The translations under genes were made by a program, and so were the position numbers. Below, one piece after another: positions 17,901 through 25,451 of a stretch of 64,000 nt of DNA. Each line of letters begins with the position of its first letter. Position 1 is the stretch's first letter. Below the pieces are notes generated by a model. The model ran no database searches, was not told the DNA's origin, and saw only the letters and a list, made by a program, of their open reading frames with translations. The DNA is taken from the NCBI RefSeq assembly GCF_016427535.1, contig NZ_JAELXV010000001.1, positions 682,001 through 746,000 on the forward strand, read 5' to 3'. This DNA is from Hymenobacter sp. BT559. GTDB lineage: Bacteria; Bacteroidota; Bacteroidia; Cytophagales; Hymenobacteraceae.

Positions 17901-18394
17901 AAGTTGTACACCACAATGGAATCGAGGTTGAAATTCAACAGCGGGTCTTTGCCTTCGCCCTGGCGGCGGGCTTTTTTGCCGCGCAGCCCCCAGCTGTGGC
18001 CTGTAGAATCGACGTATTGCTGAAAATCGGCGTCGTGGATTTCGAGGCGCGTCACGCGCACCTTGCGGTGCCATAAGTCTACCAGCTCCAAGCGCAGGTC
18101 GGCGTGGCCCACGCGCAGCACGGGCACGGCCCGGTGGTGGCTGGTATCCGTGAGCGAGAGGTGACCTAGGGACGCCGTAACGTGCGGAAAATCACTCCAC
18201 GGCGACAGCTCTACGGTGAAGGGCGCCAGCACCAAGCCCGAGTTTTTGGTGAGCTGCTCGCGCACGGTGCGCTGCAGGTAGCGTACCGTGTAGTCGCGCC
18301 CCAATAGCCACACCGCCGCGCCTAGCCCTAGTACTAAGGTCAGGAGCAATAAAAATCCAATAGCCAGCACGCGCCGGAGGGAAAAGGATTTCAT
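14996..18394 (-). CDS. Giant AsmA-like membrane-anchored protein
   Basis: A 1132-residue protein with a single N-terminal membrane anchor (RRVLAIGFLLLLTLVLGLGAAVWLLG) and a very long beta-rich periplasmic part, as in AsmA/TamB-related bridge-like proteins. The opening (DFPHVTASLGHLSLTDTS) and the C-terminal block (GRYNLDGRANLYVGMNPLNVLFG) are typical of AsmA family ends. A short glutamine run (KKEQQQQQSALRQQ), encoded by CTG repeats near 15121-15140, lies close to the C-terminus. Family members are linked to phospholipid transport between the two membranes and to outer-membrane assembly. A CCTAGG-free stop region overlaps the hairpin at 14952-14996. Confidence 0.85.
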   Translation of the reverse strand: MKSFSLRRVLAIGFLLLLTLVLGLGAAVWLLGRDYTVRYLQRTVREQLTKNSGLVLAPFTVELSPWSDFPHVTASLGHLSLTDTSHHRAVPVLRVGHADLRLELVDLWHRKVRVTRLEIHDADFQQYVDSTGHSWGLRGKKARRQGEGKDPLLNFNLDSIVVYNFHMVTKNDYAHSTLAGQVQRARLTGGIRQGALRLSGVLDGYLEQLANRSGTLLAHEPVRAWLNYRYAFKARRGEFWRTRATLNGDTIRIGGTHTVAADQPTGTMLHLQFAGTQPLVAVLHAALPPRLRPYLAGATSPSHARIVYSISGLSGPTVRPHTVLAFGLRNASLVWDSTRRINRWDLQGTYDNGPAHNLRTASVQLDQCRIYSPVGQLNASFVLRNFLRPYVEGHLSGRTELPELATVISPGLWRAKDGIADLDVQLRGLIPPLGDQMLARTQKSLSVHGNIELRGATFSLPARRIALSDVNVHIGLRDSLWRLTNASGRFDGMRFKAAATTTYLLTYLTGQHPRTEITGQFEVDELHIDRLRALGNVPTQRVLANANARRRGKVRQHRNARRLAMTMGSHLLPDEVRLNVDLRCGRLVLGPDTLRNLAVNLRHNGEEVHLSRIEANVWGGRLFGQASWPTDTANYVAPVTFQLGMRFASINYHKLITRLSRPPGAVALRRRAALAARKADDPAPTPALRELLLAADGSFTWDIGQLVLPVGEPLRDLHLRFEKEDSLLRMPYLRFVAPQGGVGRASAAALVSGIHLTAATADVDLRYSSLDVQQLLRMLASLKPPRDTTHFQPRSMVKAARRARRMARLRARNRPASAPSPAGALLASGGLTAVLRVQADRVHYNSIEGGKFQLVSHLSPGEARVDECSLDAFDGHISLHGLLHTNGGRQHHPLRVQALLEDIKLPDLFATASSAMRFQVLTEDNIKGTLRCAAVLHTDLDSTFLPVRANTYGYLKADLRDLELLNVEALEQSFKLVKKERTAHLFFEPVSTEFILNGGQLLIPSLHLNSNLTELEVSGRYNLDGRANLYVGMNPLNVLFGNNKRRIERIQNGEPMRPRTPRLTYVNLRRDVPGTKYQVKLFQKKEQQQQQSALRQQSRQLLLTQRLDTTMRLLPRNRLSGAAGTPAGLPMP

Positions 18395-18615
18395 GCGGCA
18401 AAATACGTAGTTCCGGCCCAGCTCAGATAAGCTGAAGGTAGAATTGAGGCAGGAACCTTAGTTACATACGGGAAGATTCCGCAAGCGGCCGGATAGGTTG
18501 GCGCGTGCACCCGGCGCCCTACCTTTACGGCCACTCGTGCCGACCTAGGGGCCGCCCCGAGCTATTGCATTCGTATTCCAATTCACCTGGCTTTCCCCAC
18601 TTTTTTTTCTCCCAC

Positions 18616-20670
18616 ATGCCCAATCCAGCGGTTTCCATCGAACAACTGAGTATTGACACTATCCGCCTGCTGTCGGTGGACATGGTTCAAAAAGCTAATT
18701 CTGGCCACCCCGGCCTGCCCATGGGCGCCGCCCCCATGGCCTACGTGCTGTGGTCGAAGTTCCTGCGCTTCAACCCCCAAGACCCCAAGTGGCCTAACCG
18801 CGACCGCTTTGTGCTGTCGGCTGGCCATGGCTCGGCGCTGCTCTATAGCCTGCTGCACCTCTACGGCTACGACCTGACCATGGAGGAGTTGAAGAACTTC
18901 CGCCAGCCCGGCCACCGCACCCCCGGCCACCCCGAGTCTAACGTGACCCCCGGCATCGAAGTAACCACCGGCCCGCTGGGCCAGGGCTTCGCCAACGGTG
19001 TGGGCATGGCGATGGCTGAGGCACACCTAGGTGCTATGTACAACAAGCCCGGCTTTGAGGGCGTGCAAGACCACTACACCTACGCCATCGTGAGCGACGG
19101 CGACCTGATGGAAGGCATTGCTGCTGAGGCTGCCTCGCTGGCCGGCCACTTGCAGCTCGGCAAGCTCATCTTCCTCTACGACGACAACGACATCTCGCTC
19201 GACGGCCCCACCAGCCTGGCGTATACCGAAGACGCGATGAAGCGCTTCGATGCCTACGGCTGGCACACCTCGCACGTGAAAGACGGCAACAGCCTCGACG
19301 AGATTGAGGCCGCTATCAAGGCTGCGCAGGAAGTAAAAGACAAGCCGTCGATTATCTCCATCAAAACCATCATCGGCTTTGGCTCGCCGCTGGCTGGTAC
19401 CAACAAGGCCCACGGCAGCCCCCTAGGCCCCGACAACGTGAAGAAAGCCAAAGAGTTCTTTGGCTGGGACCCCGAGGCCACGTTTGTAGTGCCCAACGAA
19501 GTGTACGAGCACCTGCGCGGCCCCGGCCAGAAAGGCGCCGAGTTGCAAAAGGAGTGGGACGCTACCTTCAAGGAATACGAAGCCAGCTTCCCCGCCGAGG
19601 CTGAGCAGTTCCACGTGTCCTTCAACGGCAACCTGCCCGAAGGCTGGGACAAAGACCTGCCCGTGTACACGCCTGCCGATGGCAAGCTGGCCACCCGCCA
19701 GGCCTCGGGCAAGGCCCTCACGGCCATCAAGAAAGCCGTACCTTTCATGTTCGGCGGCTCGGCCGACTTGGCTTCGTCGAACGAGATGGATAAGTCGGGC
19801 GACGACTCGTTCCAGCCCAACCACTACGAGCGCAGCAACATCTGGTTTGGGGTGCGCGAGCACGCCATGGGCGGCATCATGAACGGCATTGCCCACCACG
19901 CTGGCCTACGCACCTACGGTGGTACCTTCCTCACGTTCAGTGACTACATGCGCGGTGCCATCCGCCTCACAGCCCTGGCCGAGTCGGCTTCTACGTTCGT
20001 GTTCACCCACGACAGCATCGGCCTGGGCGAAGACGGCCCCACGCACCAGCCCATCGAGCAGGTAGTGAGCCTGCGCACTCTGCCTAACGTGGTAGTGCTG
20101 CGCCCCGGCGATGCCAACGAAACCACTGAGGCTTGGCGCATTGCCATGAACACGCCCAAGTCGCCGGTGTGCCTCATCTTGTCGCGCCAGGGCTGGCTCC
20201 CGTTCGACCAGTCGGTGCTGACCCCCGCCGCCGGCAACGTGCAAAAAGGCGCCTACGTGCTGAGCGAAGCCCAGGGCGGCAAGCCCGAGCTTATCCTTAT
20301 CGGCACTGGCTCGGAAGTGCCTCTGGCTTTGGAAGCGCAAAAAGTCCTGCAAGCTGAAGGCACCGCTACCCGCGTAGTGAGCATGCCGTCTTGGGAGCTA
20401 TTTGAGCATCAAGACAAGGCTTACAAAGAGCAAGTACTGCCTCGCAGTGTGCGCAAGCGCGTAAGCATCGAGGCTGGCTCGCCTATCGGTTGGGCCAAGT
20501 ACGTGACCGACGAGGGCGCCAGCATCAGCATGAACCGCTTCGGCGAATCAGCTCCGGCTGATTACCTGATGAAAGAGTTCGGCTTCACCGTGGATAACGT
20601 GGTGAAAGTAGCCAAAGGCGTGCTTAGCGGCCAGCCCGAGGAGGACGATAAGAAGCAGGTAGTTTCGTAG
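18616..20670 (+). CDS. tkt: Transketolase
   Basis: A 684-residue full-length transketolase of the pentose phosphate pathway. The thiamine diphosphate motif is GDGDLMEG (from G162), followed by DDNDISLDG. The N-terminal SGHPGLPMG and the pyrimidine-domain block [13 protein letters not shown] are present. The start at the ATG at 18616 is chosen because the open frame above it encodes an unrelated, proline- and phenylalanine-rich tail. It transfers two-carbon units between ketose and aldose phosphates in the cytoplasm. A strong terminator follows. Confidence 0.97.
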   Translation: MPNPAVSIEQLSIDTIRLLSVDMVQKANSGHPGLPMGAAPMAYVLWSKFLRFNPQDPKWPNRDRFVLSAGHGSALLYSLLHLYGYDLTMEELKNFRQPGHRTPGHPESNVTPGIEVTTGPLGQGFANGVGMAMAEAHLGAMYNKPGFEGVQDHYTYAIVSDGDLMEGIAAEAASLAGHLQLGKLIFLYDDNDISLDGPTSLAYTEDAMKRFDAYGWHTSHVKDGNSLDEIEAAIKAAQEVKDKPSIISIKTIIGFGSPLAGTNKAHGSPLGPDNVKKAKEFFGWDPEATFVVPNEVYEHLRGPGQKGAELQKEWDATFKEYEASFPAEAEQFHVSFNGNLPEGWDKDLPVYTPADGKLATRQASGKALTAIKKAVPFMFGGSADLASSNEMDKSGDDSFQPNHYERSNIWFGVREHAMGGIMNGIAHHAGLRTYGGTFLTFSDYMRGAIRLTALAESASTFVFTHDSIGLGEDGPTHQPIEQVVSLRTLPNVVVLRPGDANETTEAWRIAMNTPKSPVCLILSRQGWLPFDQSVLTPAAGNVQKGAYVLSEAQGGKPELILIGTGSEVPLALEAQKVLQAEGTATRVVSMPSWELFEHQDKAYKEQVLPRSVRKRVSIEAGSPIGWAKYVTDEGASISMNRFGESAPADYLMKEFGFTVDNVVKVAKGVLSGQPEEDDKKQVVS

Positions 20671-20696
20671 TTATTTGCTTCCTAGGTGCTTATAAG

Positions 20697-20733
20697 AGCG
20701 CCCTGCTGGCTTAGGCCGGCGGGGCGCTTTTTT
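20697..20733 (+). terminator. Intrinsic terminator of tkt
   Basis: A 14-bp GC-rich stem (AGCGCCCTGCTGGC with GCCGGCGGGGCGCT, two weak pairs), four-base loop, then six T. It starts 27 bases after the tkt stop codon. Confidence 0.9.
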
Positions 20734-20765
20734 GTGGACCTAGAGGTGGTGTACTCGCCGACCTT

Positions 20766-20877
20766 GAGACCCCACCCCCGGCCCCTCCCCTCCGGGAGAG
20801 GGGAGCCGAGCGCAAGCAGGCGTTATCAGTCGTCAGGCTCCCCTCTCCCGGAGGGGAGGGGTCGGGGGTGGGGTCTC
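20766..20877. repeat. Inverted-repeat element, CCCCTCCCC family
   Basis: Two arms of about 42 bases (20766-20807 and 20836-20877), each with its own CTCCCCTCCGGGAGAGGGG hairpin. The arms start GAGACCCCACCCCC. It lies 16 bases beyond the ackA stop codon. Confidence 0.9.
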
Positions 20878-20893
20878 ACGCACAGTGAGCAAC

Positions 20894-22090
20894 CTAGGAA
20901 GCCGATGCAAACAGTGCCGCGCACTGCTGCGCTATCTCCAACTCTTCATTAGTCGGAACAACCAGGATTTTCGCCCGCGAGCCTGGTGCGCTGAGGTCGC
21001 GCAAGCCCGGCTGGCGCTGTCGATTTTGGGCCTCATCTAGGGCCAAGCCGAAGAAGTCCATATCCTTACACACCAACTGGCGCACCAGGGCATCATTCTC
21101 GCCCACGCCGGCCGTGAAAATGATGGCATCCAGGCCGTTGAGTACGGCAGCGTAGGCGCCGATATACTGGCGGATGCGGTAGACGTAGATGTCATAAGCC
21201 AGTTGAGCGGCAGCATCGCCGGCCGCCAGCGCTTGGCTAATGTCGCGCATGTCATTGGAGCCAGCTAAGCCCAGCATGCCGCTTCCCTTGTTGAGGAGCG
21301 TGTTGACTTGCTCGGGCGAGTAGCCCAGCGGCCCCGTGAGGTGCAGCAGGATGGATGGGTCTACGTCGCCTGAGCGGGTGCCCATGACCAGGCCGGCCAA
21401 CGGGCTGAAGCCCATACTGGTATCCAGCGACTGACCGCCGCGCACGGCTGCCATGCTGCACCCATTGCCGAGGTGAATAGTAATGAGCTTGGCATCGGGC
21501 TGCCCTAGGTAGGCGGCCGCCTGCGCGGCCACGTACTGGTGGCTGGTGCCGTGGAAGCCATAGCGCCGAATGCGTTGCTCGGTATACAAAGCCGTGGGCA
21601 GGGCATAGCGAAACGCTTTTTCGGGCAAAGTTTGGTGAAACGCCGTGTCGAACACCGCCACTTGCCGCGCCCGCGGAAACACCCGCTCGGCTACTGCTAT
21701 TCCTAGGTAGTTGGCGGGGTTGTGCAGCGGCGCCAGCCCAAATAAGCGCTGAATTTCAGCTTTCACTTCGGGCGTTATCGGGGTGGCTTGGCTGAAAGAC
21801 TCGCCACCATGCACCACCCGGTGGCCCACTACGTCGATGTCGCCGGGGTCTTGAATAACGCCATCCGTAAGTAAGCGCACTACTTCGAGCAGGCCCGCCT
21901 CGTGGTCGGGGAGGGGTAAGGTGAGGCGCTGCTCGGTAGGGACGCCTCCGGCAAAAACCTTGTGCGAAATAGTAGCTTGCTCCGAGCCCACGCGCTCGAC
22001 CAAGCCGCTGCACACCGGCTGCTCGGTGGGCCAGCGGAAAAGCTGGTACTTGATGGAGCTGCTGCCGGAGTTAATAACGAAGATGTTCAC
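20894..22090 (-). CDS. ackA: Acetate kinase
   Basis: A 398-residue ASKHA-fold kinase with the N-terminal signature MNIFVINSGSSSIKYQLF and the second signature RYGFHGTSHQYV. The phosphate loop GNGCSMAAV and the DTSMGFSPLAGLVMGTRSGDVDP block are intact. It interconverts acetyl phosphate + ADP with acetate + ATP, completing the pathway begun by Pta (23039-25132). A TlpA-like gene lies between the two, and all three are on the same strand. Length is normal. Confidence 0.97.
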   Translation of the reverse strand: MNIFVINSGSSSIKYQLFRWPTEQPVCSGLVERVGSEQATISHKVFAGGVPTEQRLTLPLPDHEAGLLEVVRLLTDGVIQDPGDIDVVGHRVVHGGESFSQATPITPEVKAEIQRLFGLAPLHNPANYLGIAVAERVFPRARQVAVFDTAFHQTLPEKAFRYALPTALYTEQRIRRYGFHGTSHQYVAAQAAAYLGQPDAKLITIHLGNGCSMAAVRGGQSLDTSMGFSPLAGLVMGTRSGDVDPSILLHLTGPLGYSPEQVNTLLNKGSGMLGLAGSNDMRDISQALAAGDAAAQLAYDIYVYRIRQYIGAYAAVLNGLDAIIFTAGVGENDALVRQLVCKDMDFFGLALDEAQNRQRQPGLRDLSAPGSRAKILVVPTNEELEIAQQCAALFASAS

Positions 22091-22144
22091 TGCTAAAAAA
22101 TGTAATTCAAGAATCGACGAAGACAGCGTTGGAAAGAACTTAGG

Positions 22145-22822
22145 CTATTCGACCAAAGCCTGCTCAATAGCTTTGCGCAGGCGCGTAAGATTACCGGCGT
22201 AGCCTTCATTATCATAAACGAACCGGCCGTTGCGGTCGATAACCGTCGTTGTTGGATAGCCGGTAATGCCAAATTTCTCGGCCAGCGTTTGAGGTAGCGG
22301 TATCACGGCAAAACCAAAATCACCTTTGCTGGCCACGTAGTGTTGTAGTCTAGCCGCATCCTCGCGGGCAAGGGAAAGAAATACCACCCTAGGATTCGAG
22401 CGATAATCGATGGTCAGCTGCTTGAGCGCGGGCATTTCCTGCTGGCAAGGCGCGCATTTGATAAACCAGAAATTTACCACGACCACCTTGCCCCGCAGGG
22501 CGGCCAGGTCATAAGCTTGGCCTTTGATATCCGTCAGGGCAAACGTCGGAGCGGGGGTCGAGTAAGTCCGAACTGGCGAAATGGCCTGCGTGCGCACGCT
22601 ATCGGGGGCAGGGGCCGGGCGGAGAGAGATAGCCGTGATAATGGAATTGCTTATCTGCGCATCAGCCACTACGAACTGGTTGGTTTGCAGCTTGCTCATG
22701 TACGCTTTGCGCGAAAGCACCGAGCCATCTACGTCGGTGAAGACCGTAGCCTTGGTCACGTGCTGAGCGACGGCCGGAAGCGAAACTGCTAAAAGACTTA
22801 CAAAGGTGAAGAAGCGTATCAT
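22145..22822 (-). CDS. TlpA-like exported thioredoxin-fold protein
   Basis: A 225-residue protein with a signal peptide (MIRFFTFVSLLAVSLPAVAQ), a non-thioredoxin segment of about 70 residues, and an AhpC-TSA/TlpA domain. The active site is C123-A-P-C126 in WFIKCAPCQQEMP, followed by a cis-Pro region (FGITGYPTTTVID). A periplasmic disulfide reductase or oxidoreductase is likely. It lies 54 bases upstream of ackA and downstream of pta; this position looks incidental, since no link between periplasmic thiol chemistry and acetate metabolism is known to me. Confidence 0.88.
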   Translation of the reverse strand: MIRFFTFVSLLAVSLPAVAQHVTKATVFTDVDGSVLSRKAYMSKLQTNQFVVADAQISNSIITAISLRPAPAPDSVRTQAISPVRTYSTPAPTFALTDIKGQAYDLAALRGKVVVVNFWFIKCAPCQQEMPALKQLTIDYRSNPRVVFLSLAREDAARLQHYVASKGDFGFAVIPLPQTLAEKFGITGYPTTTVIDRNGRFVYDNEGYAGNLTRLRKAIEQALVE

Positions 22823-22881
22823 AGCCGGGGCTTGGTCGTGAAGCGAAAGAGCAGTGACTAGTGGAATTTGCTACAGGCTTA

Positions 22882-23029
22882 GATGGCATAGGGCGCAGCC
22901 CCATGCCATCTATTCGCGGGCCTCTAGCCCGCCACGTTAGGGTACGCCGAAAGTAAGCTGAATAGTGCTCGCTGCCGTGCAGGCCAGAGGCCCGCGAGTA
23001 ATAGGCACAGGGCGCAGCCCTGCGCCATC
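22882..23029. repeat. 148-bp inverted-repeat element, unique in this window
   Basis: Two 48-base arms (22882-22929 and 22982-23029) about three-quarters identical, each with an inner palindrome of the type GATGGCAT...ATGCCATC around GGGCGCAGCC. The shared part ends CGCGGGCCTCT. No open frame inside. It starts 9 bases beyond the pta stop codon. MITE-like in layout. Confidence 0.75.
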
Positions 23030-23038
23030 AAGGTCCTG

Positions 23039-25132
23039 TTAAGCCTGTTGGCTCTGAATGGCCGTGATTACTACTGTATTATACACGTCGTCTACCGTAC
23101 AGCCGCGGCTGAGGTCGTTTACGGGCTTATTCAAGCCTTGTAAGACTGGGCCGATGGCCAAGGCGCCAGTTTCGCGCTGCACGGCTTTGTAGGTGTTGTT
23201 GCCGGTGTTGAGGTCGGGGAAGATGAGCACGCTGGCCTGGCCGGCCACCTCCGAATCGGGCAGCTTTTGGCGGCCCACTAGCGGGTCTACGGCGGCGTCG
23301 TACTGGATGGGGCCGTCTACCTTGAGGTCGGGGCGGCGCTGGCGTACAAATTCGGTGGCTTGGCGTACTTTCTCGACATCGGCGCCCGCACCGGAGGTGC
23401 CCGACGAATAAGAGAGCATGGCTATTCTAGGCTCGATGCCGAAGGCCAGGCTGCTTTCGGCCGACGAGATGGCGATTTCGGCTAGCTGCTCGGCGGTAGG
23501 ATTGGGGTTCACGGCGCAGTCGCCAAACACGGCTACGCGGTCGGGCAGGCACATGAAGAATACCGACGACACCACCGACACACCGGGCTTTGTCTTGATG
23601 AACTGCAACGCCGGCCGGATGGTGTGCTGCGTGGTGTGCACCGCCCCCGATACCATGCCATCGGCGTGGCCTTTGTACACCATCATCGAACCGAAATACG
23701 ACACGTCGCGCAGTAGGTCGCGGGCCATGTCCTCGTTCACGCCCTTGCTTTTGCGCAGCTCATAAAAGGTGGCCACGTAGTCGGCGTAGTAATCCGATTT
23801 TACGGGGTCAATGACCCGCAAGTGACCTAGGGGCAAATTGATACCTAGGCGCTTAGCTGAAGCCGCCACCTGGTCGGGGTCGCCCAGGATGGTGAGGTCC
23901 ACAATATCTTGGTGCAGTAGCAGGGCCGCCGCCCGCAAGATGCGGTCGTCGTTGCCCTCGGGCAGCACGATGTGGCGGCGCTGGCGCTTGGCCCACTGCA
24001 AGAGCCGGTATTGGAACATGTGCGGCGTGAGGCCTTCGGGCTGGAAGCTCACCAGTTTTTCCTCCAAGGCGCGCACCGCTACGTAACGCTCAAAGGTGCT
24101 GATAGCCAGTTGTATCTTCTTCGGGTTGTCGGGCGTGATGCGCGAGCGGATGGCGCCCACGCGGGTTGTGGTTTCGAAGGTGCCGGTGGGCACCACCAAG
24201 ATGGGCACCACGTTGGGCAAACCTTCTAATAGGCGGCGCACGGGCTCGTCGGGCTCCGAGCCGGTCGAGAGCACGATGCCCGCCACCCTAGGGTAGCTGG
24301 CCGACTGGTTGGCCTGCAAAGCGCACACAATGATGTCGCCCCGGTCGCCAGGCGTCACGATTAAGACATTCTCCTTGAGATAGTTCAAGAAGTTAGGCAC
24401 CTGCATGGCCCCAATAATGTAGTTATCGACCTGGTTGCTCAGCCCGACTTCGCCAAACAGCAGCTTACCACCTAGCCCCTCCTGAATCTCGCGCATGGTG
24501 GGGTGCAGCAGATTAGGGTCTTCGGGGATGACGGCCAACAGTACCTCGTCCGGTAGCTGGCTGCGCAGCAGCGCTTCTACATCGGCTAGCTGGGCCGGCG
24601 CAATGCGGTTGGCCACCAGTTGCAGTACCGGCACCTCGCGGCTCTCGAAGCTGCGCAGCGTGGTGAGGGCAGTGCTAACAACCTGGGCCGTGCTCTTGCC
24701 CGCGCCCGAGACCACCAGGATAACCGGCACGCCTAGGTTCTTGGCAATCGATACGTTGGCGTCGAACTCAAACGCTGTACCTGGCCCCACAAAGTCGCTG
24801 CCCTCTACCACCGTAAAGTCGCAGCTCTCTTCCCAGTGCTTGAACTTGCGGATAACCGTGTCAATCAGCTCGCCCTGGGCGCCGGTTTCAAGCAGGCGCA
24901 GGGCCTCGGCGCGGGTGTAGGCGTAGGTGTCTACGGCCGGTAGCTGTAGCTTGAAGTAGCTGACGATGGTGGCTAGGTGCGGGTCGACCTGCTTAGTAGG
25001 GTCGTGGTCGATGAGGGGCTTGAAATAGCCGACCCGGCGGGCCTGCCCCAGCAGCATGTTTACGAGCCCTAAGGCAACCAGCGACTTACCGCTGTAGGGC
25101 TCGGCAGTGGCGATGAAAACGGCTTTCGTCAT
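23039..25132 (-). CDS. pta: Phosphate acetyltransferase, long form
   Basis: A 697-residue Pta with three parts: an N-terminal BioD-like P-loop domain (TAEPYSGKSLVALGL), a DRTGG domain in the middle, and the C-terminal PTA_PTB catalytic domain from about residue 375 (RRHIVLPEGNDDRILRAA). Signatures GDCAVNPNPTAEQLAEIA and SYSSGTSGAGADVEKVRQA are present. It converts acetyl-CoA + phosphate to acetyl phosphate + CoA. The ATG at 25130-25132 is chosen because it directly precedes the P-loop strand (MTKAVFIATAE); a start 48 bases upstream would add an unrelated tail. The longer form is known in enterobacteria for allosteric control. Confidence 0.96.
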   Translation of the reverse strand: MTKAVFIATAEPYSGKSLVALGLVNMLLGQARRVGYFKPLIDHDPTKQVDPHLATIVSYFKLQLPAVDTYAYTRAEALRLLETGAQGELIDTVIRKFKHWEESCDFTVVEGSDFVGPGTAFEFDANVSIAKNLGVPVILVVSGAGKSTAQVVSTALTTLRSFESREVPVLQLVANRIAPAQLADVEALLRSQLPDEVLLAVIPEDPNLLHPTMREIQEGLGGKLLFGEVGLSNQVDNYIIGAMQVPNFLNYLKENVLIVTPGDRGDIIVCALQANQSASYPRVAGIVLSTGSEPDEPVRRLLEGLPNVVPILVVPTGTFETTTRVGAIRSRITPDNPKKIQLAISTFERYVAVRALEEKLVSFQPEGLTPHMFQYRLLQWAKRQRRHIVLPEGNDDRILRAAALLLHQDIVDLTILGDPDQVAASAKRLGINLPLGHLRVIDPVKSDYYADYVATFYELRKSKGVNEDMARDLLRDVSYFGSMMVYKGHADGMVSGAVHTTQHTIRPALQFIKTKPGVSVVSSVFFMCLPDRVAVFGDCAVNPNPTAEQLAEIAISSAESSLAFGIEPRIAMLSYSSGTSGAGADVEKVRQATEFVRQRRPDLKVDGPIQYDAAVDPLVGRQKLPDSEVAGQASVLIFPDLNTGNNTYKAVQRETGALAIGPVLQGLNKPVNDLSRGCTVDDVYNTVVITAIQSQQA

Positions 25133-25366
25133 GCAGGTGCTAACGTAGAGGTTCGGGCTGGCGTTGGCTGATTGAAGCACTTGAGCTAGCCGCTTGGCTT
25201 GCCTTGGCGAGCGGCAGCCAAGCAGCTATAGTTGCTCGGTTAGCGCTAGAGTGCAGTCGCTTGGCTAACGCTTGCTGAGGCATAGCTAAGCAGTAAGCGC
25301 AGCCTAGGTTGTTGACTTGTAATAGGTAAGGAGGAATTTGCTTAGCTGTTCTACATAAACAAACTG

Positions 25367-25397
25367 AATTTTATTTAGAAATTTTCTAAATAAAATT
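25367..25397. promoter_or_regulatory. Perfect 31-base palindrome upstream of the haem locus
   Basis: AATTTTATTTAGAAA, one central T, then the exact reverse complement. It lies 55 bases upstream of the receptor start and shares TTTAGA...TCTAAA with the second site at 25433. An iron- or haem-responsive repressor site (Fur-like) is the natural guess, inferred from the genes it precedes. Confidence 0.6.
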
Positions 25398-25432
25398 TGT
25401 GTCGATGGGATGCGTGAATACCTTTGCCACTG

Positions 25433-25449
25433 TTTAGAACAAGTCTAAA
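25433..25449. promoter_or_regulatory. Second operator candidate, abutting the receptor start codon
   Basis: TTTAGAACAAGTCTAAA: six-base arms around five bases, ending two bases before the ATG at 25452. It repeats the half-sites of the perfect palindrome at 25367-25397. A regulator bound here would block both promoter escape and ribosome access. Confidence 0.55.
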
Positions 25450-25451
25450 TA

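Larger units (their letters stand above)
25133..25451. other. Divergent intergenic region between pta and the haem receptor
   Basis: Holds no gene. The left part has two degenerate hairpins rich in GCTTGGCT/AGCCAAGC (one at 25192-25223) that would lie in the pta leader. The right part, from about 25340, becomes AT-rich and carries the two palindromic operator candidates of the haem locus. Confidence 0.6.
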
